A stretch of DNA of 5,398 bases, taken from assembly GCA_946611025.1 (NCBI GenBank), contig CAMOCR010000047.1, forward strand, positions 1-5,398, written 5' to 3'. The position numbers and the translations under genes are program-made. How positions within the stretch are numbered: position 1 is the first letter of the stretch; each line of letters opens with the position of its first letter. Shown here in pieces: positions 1 to 5,398 of this stretch. The notes below the pieces were generated by a model. The model saw nothing but the letters and a program-made list of their open reading frames with translations, was not told the origin of the DNA and did not search any database. This DNA comes from an uncultured Alphaproteobacteria bacterium. Lineage in GTDB: Bacteria; Pseudomonadota; Alphaproteobacteria; Rs-D84.

Positions 1-893
1 ATAACATCTTCGATTGTGTCTGCTGGTTCCGATAATGCCGCCGCCAAATTGTCAATTCCAACCGGCCCACCGGCATAGTGTTTCACAATTGTCATCATAT
101 ATTCACGGTCAATTTCATCCAAACCGCGTGCGTCAACGTGTAACTGGAACAGGGCGGTTTTTACCGTGTCTGCGGTGATGCGCGGTGCATGTGTTGCCGC
201 CGCAAAATCACGTGCGCGTTTCAACAACCGGTTCGCAATACGCGGTGTGCCACGCGAACTGGTCGCCAATGCCAATGCCGCATCATCATCAATATCGGTG
301 TTCAAAATATTCGCACTGCGTTTAATAATCTTTGCCAAATCATCGGGCGAATAAAATGTCAAACGCAAATCGATTCCAAATCGGTCACGCAATGGGTTTG
401 ACAACAACCCCGTACGCGTTGTCGCACCAACCAATGTAAACGGTGGCAGGTCAATACGCACGCTTTTCGCAGATGGCCCTTCGCCCAACATGATGTCCAA
501 TTTGAAATCTTCCATGGCGGAATACAAAACTTCTTCAATCGCAGTTGGCAAACGGTGAATTTCATCGATAAACAACACATCCATCGGTTCCAGTGCCGTC
601 AAAATTGCCGCCAAATCACCTTGCTTGGTCAACATGGGCGCCGCGGTTGTGCGGAAATTTGTTCCCAATTCATTTGCAACAATATGCGCCAATGTGGTTT
701 TGCCCAACCCCGGCGGACCATAAAGCAAAACATGATCCATCGCCTCGCCGCGTGATTTCGCGCCCGAAATAAACACCGACAGGTTTTGTTTCAGGCTTTC
801 GTGACCAATAAAATCACCCAGCGTTTTTGGGCGAATTGTTGCCGCCATTTCATCTGGAATTGTTGGGTCTAAAAATCGTTCATTTTGATTCAT
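1..893 (-). CDS. ruvB: Holliday junction branch migration ATPase RuvB (3' end cut by window edge)
   Basis: RuvB is the AAA+ motor that forms hexameric rings on either side of RuvA and drives Holliday-junction migration in recombinational repair. Translating the minus strand from 893 gives 297 intact codons with the whole AAA+ core. Visible motifs are Walker A GPPGLGKT at residues 59-66, Walker B/DEIH at 110-113, sensor I GATTR at 156-160, the arginine-finger segment LRDRFG at 168-173, and sensor II GTPRIANR at 215-222. The winged-helix part begins with GGPVGIDNLAAA and breaks off at DTIEDV. By comparison with E. coli RuvB (336 residues), about 40 C-terminal residues lie outside the window. 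The start ATG is one base after the stop of the upstream hydrolase-fold gene. I see no good Shine-Dalgarno there (only a weak purine stretch inside the upstream gene), so translational coupling is likely. ruvA and ruvC are not upstream, unlike the common ruvCAB order. Identity is very secure. Confidence 0.98.
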   Translation of the reverse strand, partial: MNQNERFLDPTIPDEMAATIRPKTLGDFIGHESLKQNLSVFISGAKSRGEAMDHVLLYGPPGLGKTTLAHIVANELGTNFRTTAAPMLTKQGDLAAILTALEPMDVLFIDEIHRLPTAIEEVLYSAMEDFKLDIMLGEGPSAKSVRIDLPPFTLVGATTRTGLLSNPLRDRFGIDLRLTFYSPDDLAKIIKRSANILNTDIDDDAALALATSSRGTPRIANRLLKRARDFAAATHAPRITADTVKTALFQLHVDARGLDEIDREYMMTIVKHYAGGPVGIDNLAAALSEPADTIEDV

Positions 894-894
894 G

Positions 895-1554
895 TTATAA
901 CAACTTGTCTTCTGCGTTTTCGCGGCCAACATACGCCTTTAAATCATTGTACATTTGGCGCAAATCCGCGGGTTGTGAATATTCTGCATCGGCATTTTTG
1001 ACGCGAATTGTTTCCAGGTTTATTTGTGCCTGTTTCTTTAAAATCTGGGTCAAGTGTACCGAAAACGCCTTGGCATCTTCGCTTTCCGCCGCACCCTGAA
1101 GCAACAATCCGCGGTTGGGGCGGGGCGACAAAAACGCATAGTCCGAAATCGATGCATCGGGCGACACCAGTGCGAAACCCGAAACTTCGGGGCGGCGCAT
1201 CATTGCCTGAAGCACATACCACGCACCCAAACCATGTCCCGCCAGCCAGATTTTATCGCTGTCTTCATTTTTATTTTGTATCCAATCGATAACTGTCGCG
1301 ATGTCCAGCATATTTTCAGATGTTGTCCCCAATGACCCTTCGGAATCATTGACACCACGATAATTAAAGCGCACAACCGAAAAGCCAATGTCCATAAACG
1401 CACGAAACATTGCATATGAAACACGGTCGTTCATGTGATGCTTTTGCCGTGGATTTCCCGACAACACAACCGCCAATGGTGCCGCCGGTGTTTCAGATTT
1501 ATGATATACAGCGTGCAATTTGCCCGCTTCGCCAGTAATAATAATGTCAACCAT
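895..1554 (-). CDS. Alpha/beta-hydrolase-fold protein (COG2945-like), probably catalytically inactive
   Basis: This 219-residue protein without a signal peptide follows the layout of the small COG2945-type alpha/beta hydrolases: an N-terminal TGEAGKL strand pair, a MND segment (41-43), GFSVVRFNYRGV (57-68), DWIQ (90-93), the nucleophile-elbow region LAGHGLGAW (104-112), MRRPEVSGFALVSP (119-132) and FLSPRPNRGLLLQG (141-154). In the family as I know it the elbow reads G-x-S-x-G; here it is G106-H-G108-L-G110, with codon 108 read as GGT. The usual HPHP oxyanion segment is SGNP (32-35). The expected acid position is about E157 in a rewritten loop, and the C-terminal catalytic His is replaced by Ala/Glu around 190-191. 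The fold assignment is firm; lack of hydrolase activity is inferred. Shine-Dalgarno AAAGG (1563-1567) is 8 bases before the ATG, and ruvB follows after one base. The reading frame is uninterrupted, so it is not a broken gene. A binding or regulatory role is possible, but no substrate or partner can be named. Confidence 0.88.
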   Translation of the reverse strand: MVDIIITGEAGKLHAVYHKSETPAAPLAVVLSGNPRQKHHMNDRVSYAMFRAFMDIGFSVVRFNYRGVNDSEGSLGTTSENMLDIATVIDWIQNKNEDSDKIWLAGHGLGAWYVLQAMMRRPEVSGFALVSPDASISDYAFLSPRPNRGLLLQGAAESEDAKAFSVHLTQILKKQAQINLETIRVKNADAEYSQPADLRQMYNDLKAYVGRENAEDKLL

Positions 1555-1588
1555 TTTTCTTGCCTTTCGATATTTCTGTTATGTGTAA

Positions 1589-1618
1589 TTTATAGAACAA
1601 ACAATATACAATTTTCAA
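1589..1618 (-). promoter_or_regulatory. Predicted sigma70-type promoter for the hydrolase-fold/ruvB operon
   Basis: Read on the minus strand, a TTGAAA -35-like box (1618-1613) is separated by 18 bp from a TATAAA -10-like box (1594-1589). A start near 1582 would leave a leader of roughly 28 bases, which contains the AAAGG ribosome site at 1563-1567. The surroundings are very AT-rich, so other -10 boxes (for example a TATATT in the spacer) are possible. This is prediction from consensus matching only. Confidence 0.5.
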
Positions 1619-1619
1619 T

Positions 1620-1631
1620 AAAAATATTTTT
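1620..1631. repeat. 12-bp perfect AT palindrome between divergent promoters
   Basis: AAAAATATTTTT reads the same on both strands. It sits between the two outward-facing -35 boxes (1613-1618 on the minus strand, 1635-1640 on the plus strand). It could act as an AT-rich UP-like element or a shared operator, or it may simply reflect the AT-rich composition. The symmetry is seen; any function is inference. Confidence 0.35.
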
Positions 1632-1634
1632 GCT

Positions 1635-1664
1635 TTGACACGGGCGCCCCAATTGTTTTAAGAT
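1635..1664 (+). promoter_or_regulatory. Predicted strong sigma70-type promoter for the plus-strand genes
   Basis: A perfect TTGACA -35 box (1635-1640) and a TAAGAT -10 box (1659-1664) are separated by 18 bp. Transcription would start around 1671, giving a leader of only about 20 bases that holds the ribosome site AAAAGGG (1678-1684), 6 bases before the ATG at 1691. The spacer contains the perfect palindrome GGGCGCCC (1642-1649), a plausible position for a repressor that blocks polymerase. The promoter is the best consensus match in the intergenic region but is untested. Confidence 0.65.
1642..1649. repeat. GC palindrome GGGCGCCC inside the promoter spacer
   Basis: A perfect 8-bp inverted repeat lies between the -35 and -10 boxes of the plus-strand promoter, an unusually GC-rich island in an AT-rich stretch. 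It could be an operator half-site pair. No second copy was noticed upstream of the minus-strand gene, and its short length makes chance occurrence quite possible. Confidence 0.3.
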
Positions 1665-1690
1665 TTAACAGAGAGATAAAAGGGTTTGCC

Positions 1691-2614
1691 ATGTCCAAAC
1701 TAGGTTTTTTGTCGGTTTTGTCGGCTTTGTGCGCGATAAACGCATATGCAGATAACGCCATTGTGTATGATAATTTTCAAACAATTTACACCGAAACACC
1801 GGTGCAATCGTACTATGCATATCCAGATGACCCGAATTTTATTCCGGAAACTGAATTTATGCAACGCGCAGACAGTTTGAATTACGACCAAAATATCATT
1901 GATGCGCGTGAAGCAGAAGTTGCCGCACATCCCGGTGTGACATTTGCCGACCGCCCGATGATTATTTGCCGCAATTTCGGTTGCACGAAATTAAATGACC
2001 GTATTACGCGCACATTTTTATTTAACAGTTTGGCAAACATGTTCATGATGAACGCACATTCACGTGTGTATATCTGTGAAGCGGACCCATTTTCACGTGA
2101 TTGCTTGCAATCGGGTATTTCATTCCCCGTGCGCAGCGGCATTGCCAACGCGTTGGTCAAAATACCTAAGGCAACCATATCCCAAGTCAATGTTTCAACA
2201 GGTCTGTCCAAGGCAACGGTTGGCATGACATATGAATTCTTGGTGAACGGGGTTGCACGCACATGCGAACCAACAATGATGGATATCGTTGTTCCAATCA
2301 ATTCCCAGGCAACATTGTCAAACCGTGAATTTTCATGCAACATGACCAGTGATGGCCGCAGCAATGTTTCGCTATTGGTCAGTATTGACTATATCGATTT
2401 AGACTATGGCATCATGGGCGGTTATTATTCATTGGGAATGCAGGGGCCAACGACCGGTGGTGGCACGGGCTATGCATTGTTCAAGACCGAATTTACAACC
2501 GGTGGCATGCAATTCCGCGCGGCGATAAATGACGAAGACGACATGGCGGGTGCAAACAATGCCATGCGCACGATTCAGCCGGGCGAATATGCGGTTGAAC
2601 CATTAAAGAAATAA
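1691..2614 (+). CDS. Secreted protein of unknown function with six mature cysteines
   Basis: I do not recognise a named family. The 307-residue product starts with a Sec-type signal peptide: K3, a hydrophobic core from about residue 4 to 17, and an A-Y-A cleavage motif (18-20) with D21 as the likely mature N-terminus. No later transmembrane helix is apparent, so it is probably periplasmic or exported. After an acidic, tyrosine-rich stretch (about 21-70) comes a segment with CRNFGC (93-98), a hydrophobic FLFNSLANMFMM run (109-120) and C129 and C138 spaced C-x8-C. The C-terminal half looks beta-rich and carries C192 and C216, then a Gly/Tyr-rich MGGYYSLGMQG and TTGGGTGY region. Six mature cysteines could form three disulfides. 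The start is supported by AAAAGGG 6 bases upstream and a well-matched promoter. It is followed after 61 bases by the two-component genes on the same strand, hinting at a functional link that is not proven. Confidence 0.85.
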   Translation: MSKLGFLSVLSALCAINAYADNAIVYDNFQTIYTETPVQSYYAYPDDPNFIPETEFMQRADSLNYDQNIIDAREAEVAAHPGVTFADRPMIICRNFGCTKLNDRITRTFLFNSLANMFMMNAHSRVYICEADPFSRDCLQSGISFPVRSGIANALVKIPKATISQVNVSTGLSKATVGMTYEFLVNGVARTCEPTMMDIVVPINSQATLSNREFSCNMTSDGRSNVSLLVSIDYIDLDYGIMGGYYSLGMQGPTTGGGTGYALFKTEFTTGGMQFRAAINDEDDMAGANNAMRTIQPGEYAVEPLKK

Positions 2615-2617
2615 TTG

Positions 2618-2668
2618 TGGCCGTGTACATGGCGGGTGTGCCATGTCCGCTGCTGCGATGCGGGGCCA
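2618..2668 (+). other. RNA-hairpin-forming dyad in the gap before the response regulator
   Basis: ACATGGC (2627-2633) and GCCATGT (2640-2646) form a perfect 7-bp stem with a 6-base loop. An outer TGGCC/GGCCA pair (2618-2622 with 2664-2668) could close a larger structure. There is no T run after the stem, so it is not a typical intrinsic terminator. Because it ends only 7 bases before the chosen start of the regulator and its 3' arm contains an upstream in-frame ATG (2643), it could attenuate expression, tune translation, or mark an RNA-processing site. The pairing is seen; a function is inferred. Confidence 0.4.
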
Positions 2669-2675
2669 TATAATA

Positions 2676-3314
2676 ATGAACAAAACAATTCTTGTTGTTG
2701 ATGATGACGAAGTGTTAAACCACGCAATCGCGCGCGGTTTGCGCAATGAAAATTTCAATGTGGTTTCTGCGACATCTGCCGAAGACGCAACCGAAATATT
2801 GGCACGAATTCGGGTTGATGGAATTGTTCTGGACCGCATGATGACGGGCATGGACGGATTAACATTTTTGCAAGACTTACGCGCCGGTGGTGATATGACG
2901 CCGGTTTTAATGCTGACCGCGATGACGGGCGCGGAAAACGCCATTGCGGGTTTGTCGGGCGGGGCGAACGATTATCTGGGTAAGCCGTTTCAGTTGCGCG
3001 AATTGGTTTTGCGATTAAACAATATCGTAAAAGACACGGCGGTTTCTGGGGAAATGCCACGCGGACTGATATTTGCAGACAATGAATTTTTTGTCGGCAC
3101 AACCCCCGAAAATGCACAAATTTTAATGTTATCGGGCGAAGAAAAAAAATTATTACAACATTTAACATCGCCAGTTGGCAATATTGCGCCGGCATCGCCC
3201 ATGGTTGCAAAACGCTTGCGCATGAAATTAAATGGTGTATTATCAAATCTGGATATAATAACCGTCCGCGGTCACGGGTATAAACTGGTCGACCAAACGA
3301 CGTACAACAAATAA
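2676..3314 (+). CDS. OmpR-family response regulator with a shortened winged-helix domain
   Basis: This is a DNA-binding response regulator of 212 residues, cognate to the kinase just downstream. The receiver domain (1-118) is complete: acidic pocket D9/D10, phosphoacceptor D53 in LDRMMTGMDG, T81, and K103 in the GKPF motif. The usual proline after the phosphoacceptor is T57. The output domain (about 130-206) has the entry strands, helix 1 (EEKKLLQHL, 155-163), a recognition-helix-like segment VAKRLRMKL (177-185) and the wing TVRGHGYKL (196-204). Compared with PhoB or OmpR it lacks about 16 residues between helix 1 and the recognition helix, where alpha-2 and the transactivation loop normally sit. 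OmpR-family members usually run about 220-240 residues. I chose the ATG at 2676 because MNKTILVVDDD is the normal receiver start, although only a weak GGGG (2662-2665) precedes it. In-frame ATGs at 2643 and 2658 would add 11 or 6 residues, and 2643 has GGCGGG 6 bases upstream. Target genes are unknown. Confidence 0.9.
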   Translation: MNKTILVVDDDEVLNHAIARGLRNENFNVVSATSAEDATEILARIRVDGIVLDRMMTGMDGLTFLQDLRAGGDMTPVLMLTAMTGAENAIAGLSGGANDYLGKPFQLRELVLRLNNIVKDTAVSGEMPRGLIFADNEFFVGTTPENAQILMLSGEEKKLLQHLTSPVGNIAPASPMVAKRLRMKLNGVLSNLDIITVRGHGYKLVDQTTYNK

Positions 3315-3316
3315 AT

Positions 3317-3321
3317 GGTGA
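3317..3321 (+). promoter_or_regulatory. Ribosome binding site for the kinase gene
   Basis: GGTGA, matching the end of the AGGAGGTGA consensus, lies 5 bases before the ATG at 3327 and overlaps the earlier in-frame ATG at 3315. It favours 3327 as the true start of the kinase and lets ribosomes finishing the regulator re-initiate. Confidence 0.5.
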
Positions 3322-3326
3322 CGAAT

Positions 3327-4607
3327 ATGAAATTGATGCCACGCAGTTTTTTAGCCCGCACAGTTTTGCTGATTCTGGTGCCGTTGGTTGTTGCGCTAAC
3401 CATTGTTGCAAATGTGTTCTTTGACAATCACTGGGACCGTGTACATGCGACATTGGCGCGTTCGTTGGCGGGCGAAATTGCAACGATGATGAAATTTATT
3501 GATGCGGGCGATAATGACGCATTGAAGACAATGGCAAATGGTGTTGGTATAAATGTTTCCGTACACGAAACACTGAAACGTCCAAAACACGATGATAATC
3601 ACGCAATGATTGCGGGGCCGTTGTCATCACAATTACGCAGTAAATTAGACAAGCGTGCCAGTATCTATATCGACCGCGGCAAACGATTGGTCTTTATCGA
3701 TGTTCCGACAAACGATGGAAAAATTGTCACATTTGGGACATCAATGCACCGTATCTATTCAACCAGTACCGAAGTATTTTTAATCTGGCTGTTTGGGTCG
3801 TTGTTGATTGTTGGCGTTTTAATCACACCATTTATATTGGCACACACGCGCAGCATCCGCCGCATTGCCAAGGCGGCAAATCGCTTTGGTCGTGGTCTGG
3901 ACGCACCGGGTTTCGAACCATCTGGGTCGCGTGAAATTCGCGAAGCGGCATCGGCGATGATTACCATGAAGGAACGCCTGAATCGGTACAACCGCACACG
4001 CACCGACATGTTAAACGCGGTCAGCCATGATTTGAAATCCCCACTTGCCCGGATGCGCATTGCCGTTGAAACCGGTGATGCGAAACCCGCCGATTTGTTG
4101 CGCGACATTGACCGCATGACCGAAATGGTAAATGGATATCTGGCGTTTGCGCGTGGCGAAATGCCCGAAATTGAACAGGTGACCGAATTGCCATCTATGC
4201 TGATTCGTACCGCGCGCGATGCCGCACCAGACAAGAAAATTATCACCAATTTCCCCGATGCGCCGGCGCAATTTTATGCACGACCAATGGCGTTGGCACG
4301 CGCATTTGCGAATATTATTGAAAACGCGGCGCGCTATGCAAAAACAACAATTAAAATTACCGAAGTTGACACCGATGAAAATGTTGAAATCATTATCGAA
4401 GATGATGGCCCCGGTATCCCAGACGATAAAAAAGCAGACGCATTACGCCCATTTGTGCGTCTGGACGATGCGCGTGGTGCGAACACCGGCGGCACGGGGT
4501 TGGGTCTGTCAATTGCCAAGACGTCAATCGAAAATCACGGTGGTCAAATATTCTTGGAAAACAGCGATTTGGGCGGTCTGCGCGTACGTGTTGTATTGCC
4601 AATGTAA
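3327..4607 (+). CDS. EnvZ-like membrane sensor histidine kinase
   Basis: An inner-membrane HisKA-type kinase of 426 residues that should phosphorylate D53 of the regulator encoded directly upstream. Order: short cytoplasmic lead MKLMPRS, TM1 (about 13-32), a periplasmic sensor region of roughly 115 residues without a recognised fold, TM2 (about 150-171), HAMP linker (about 172-223), dimerisation/phosphotransfer helix AVSHDLKSPLARMR with H234, and an HATPase_c domain with N-box NIIENAARYA (N333), G1 DDGPG (359-363), an F-box-like PFVRLDD, and G2 GGTGLGL (388-394). All catalytic boxes are intact. Small departures from EnvZ: the residue four after the His is S238 rather than Thr, and the usual HAMP proline is S176. 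The start at 3327 is preferred because of GGTGA 5 bases upstream and because MPRSFLART resembles the N-terminus of alphaproteobacterial EnvZ proteins. The ATG at 3315, touching the regulator stop, would add four residues. The signal sensed is unknown. Confidence 0.94.
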   Translation: MKLMPRSFLARTVLLILVPLVVALTIVANVFFDNHWDRVHATLARSLAGEIATMMKFIDAGDNDALKTMANGVGINVSVHETLKRPKHDDNHAMIAGPLSSQLRSKLDKRASIYIDRGKRLVFIDVPTNDGKIVTFGTSMHRIYSTSTEVFLIWLFGSLLIVGVLITPFILAHTRSIRRIAKAANRFGRGLDAPGFEPSGSREIREAASAMITMKERLNRYNRTRTDMLNAVSHDLKSPLARMRIAVETGDAKPADLLRDIDRMTEMVNGYLAFARGEMPEIEQVTELPSMLIRTARDAAPDKKIITNFPDAPAQFYARPMALARAFANIIENAARYAKTTIKITEVDTDENVEIIIEDDGPGIPDDKKADALRPFVRLDDARGANTGGTGLGLSIAKTSIENHGGQIFLENSDLGGLRVRVVLPM

Positions 4608-4625
4608 TTTTGTGGGGTTATAAAA

Positions 4626-5398
4626 ATGAATTTATATAAATATGTATCTGGTAAAATAAACGAAAAATTGGGTGCAACAGTAAATCTGGAAACGCCGCGC
4701 AATCGCGAATTTGGCGATTTTTCAACAAATGTCGCAATGGTTATGGCAAAAAGCATGGGCAAAAACCCACGCGAACTGGCGGGCGATTATGTCGCAAAAT
4801 TGGCAGAACTGGATTTTGTGGCCGACGCATCGGTCGCGGGACCGGGTTTTATCAACATTAAATTGCGCGATGATTTTATTTGGCAAAACGCCACCGCCCC
4901 AGAACAAATTGCCGCTGATAAGCCAATGGTTATTGACATGGACTATGGCGCATATAATGTTGCAAAATCGTTGCACATTGGACATTTGCGTACATCTATC
5001 GTTGGCGACACATTAAACCGCATTGCGCGTTTTGTTGGGCATAAAACGATTTCATATAATCACCTGGGCGATTGGGGGCGTTCCATGGGCATGGTTATTG
5101 CATGGATAAAACGCATCCATCCCGATTGGCCATTTTTTAGTGATAATTTTGATGCATCTGCAGACTATTCATCATATGCAATGCCGGTCGCAGAATTGGA
5201 TACATACTATCCCGCCGCCGCGGCGTTGGCCAAGACCGACCCAGAATTTATGGAACTGGCGCAAAATATAACCGCTGATTTGCAAAAGGGGCACGCGGGC
5301 TATAACGCGCTGTATAATGTGTTTATACCGGTGTCGCTTGCCGCGATGGATAAAATTATTGCCGAATTAAACATGTTGCCATTTGACAGAAATCTGGG
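4626..5398 (+). CDS. argS: Arginyl-tRNA synthetase (5' part, cut by window edge)
   Basis: ArgRS is the class I synthetase that charges tRNA-Arg in the cytoplasm. The first 257 codons are present. The N-terminal additional (Add-1) domain, which binds the tRNA D-loop region, covers about residues 1-85 and includes TPRNREFGDFSTNVAM and AGPGFINIKL. The catalytic domain follows with VIDMDYGAYNVAKSLHIGHLR, in which HIGH is at 117-120, then GDTLNRIARFVGH and HLGDWGRSMGMVIAW, all typical of ArgRS. Some usually conserved positions just before HIGH differ (family GGPNVAKP versus GAYNVAKS here), but the ATP-binding HIGH itself is intact. The start ATG has the ribosome site GTGGGG (4612-4617) 8 bases upstream. 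The gene begins 18 bases after the kinase stop with no terminator between, so it is probably co-transcribed with the two-component genes. The KMSKS-equivalent region and anticodon-binding domain lie outside the window. Confidence 0.97.
   Translation, partial: MNLYKYVSGKINEKLGATVNLETPRNREFGDFSTNVAMVMAKSMGKNPRELAGDYVAKLAELDFVADASVAGPGFINIKLRDDFIWQNATAPEQIAADKPMVIDMDYGAYNVAKSLHIGHLRTSIVGDTLNRIARFVGHKTISYNHLGDWGRSMGMVIAWIKRIHPDWPFFSDNFDASADYSSYAMPVAELDTYYPAAAALAKTDPEFMELAQNITADLQKGHAGYNALYNVFIPVSLAAMDKIIAELNMLPFDRNL

Noticed and set aside
827..1335. Several plus-strand frames of 90-94 codons opposite the hydrolase-fold gene and the ruvB start
   Set aside because: All overlap the minus-strand genes, their products are low-complexity or Arg/Pro-rich without domains, and the minus-strand frames align to known families.
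1691..1750. Lipoprotein signal with Cys14 as the lipidated residue
   Set aside because: The residues before Cys14 are S-A-L, and a lipobox needs a small residue directly before the Cys. The A-Y-A motif at 18-20 fits an ordinary signal-peptidase I site better.
1882..2364. 160-codon minus-strand frame inside the secreted-protein gene
   Set aside because: The plus-strand frame has a signal peptide, promoter and ribosome site. The antisense frame has no such support and is most likely a shadow.
2627..2646. Hairpin as a Rho-independent terminator of the secreted-protein gene
   Set aside because: The stem is only 7 bp and is followed by mixed sequence rather than a run of T, so it does not fit an intrinsic terminator.
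2669..2674. TATAAT, a perfect -10 box, just before the regulator start
   Set aside because: Transcription from it would begin inside the coding region a few bases after the ATG, and no matching -35 box was seen at the right distance. It is better explained as AT-rich leader sequence.
3144..3290. Frameshift or sequencing error as the cause of the short winged-helix domain
   Set aside because: The same frame runs from helix 1 through the recognition-helix segment to the conserved TVRGHGYKL wing and stop, so a simple frameshift cannot explain it. An in-frame deletion remains possible.
2755..3483. 242-codon open frame on the minus strand opposite the regulator and kinase start
   Set aside because: It lies antisense to two genes with clear conserved motifs, its translation is rich in Pro, Arg, His and Cys with no recognisable domain, and it has no plausible start signals.

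Overview
The window looks like chromosomal DNA from an alphaproteobacterium, probably an uncultured, moderate-GC lineage. The RuvB, ArgRS and EnvZ-like sequences all read as alphaproteobacterial, and the small alpha/beta-hydrolase-fold protein is closest, from memory of that family, to the roughly 210-residue COG2945-type proteins of Rhizobiales and relatives. Leucine is encoded mostly by TTG across all genes and base composition is even from end to end, so nothing suggests recent transfer. No tRNA, rRNA, CRISPR array or mobile element was seen.

Layout: two divergent blocks leave a 136-bp intergenic region (1555-1690). On the minus strand, a hydrolase-fold protein (1554-895) is followed after one base by ruvB (893 to beyond the left edge). 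On the plus strand come a secreted cysteine-containing protein of unknown function (1691-2614), a short OmpR-type response regulator (2676-3314), an EnvZ-type histidine kinase (3327-4607) and the first 257 codons of argS (4626 to beyond the right edge). The divergent region carries two back-to-back sigma70-like promoters and two short perfect palindromes.

How the genes fit together: the regulator and kinase are a cognate two-component pair, with the kinase's first in-frame ATG abutting the regulator's stop. argS follows after 18 bases with its own Shine-Dalgarno, so it is probably co-transcribed. The secreted protein lies 61 bases upstream of the regulator on the same strand. It may share the transcript and could be connected with the periplasmic side of the kinase, but that is inference. 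RuvB is the Holliday-junction branch-migration motor, and its partner gene in this operon has no obvious link to recombination.

The main oddities are: (i) the hydrolase-fold protein appears to have lost its catalytic triad, including Ser to Gly in the nucleophile elbow, so it is probably a pseudoenzyme; (ii) the response regulator has a complete phosphoacceptor site, but its winged-helix domain is about 16 residues short, where helix alpha-2 and the transactivation loop should be; (iii) the secreted protein has six mature cysteines in a distinctive arrangement and no family I can name.
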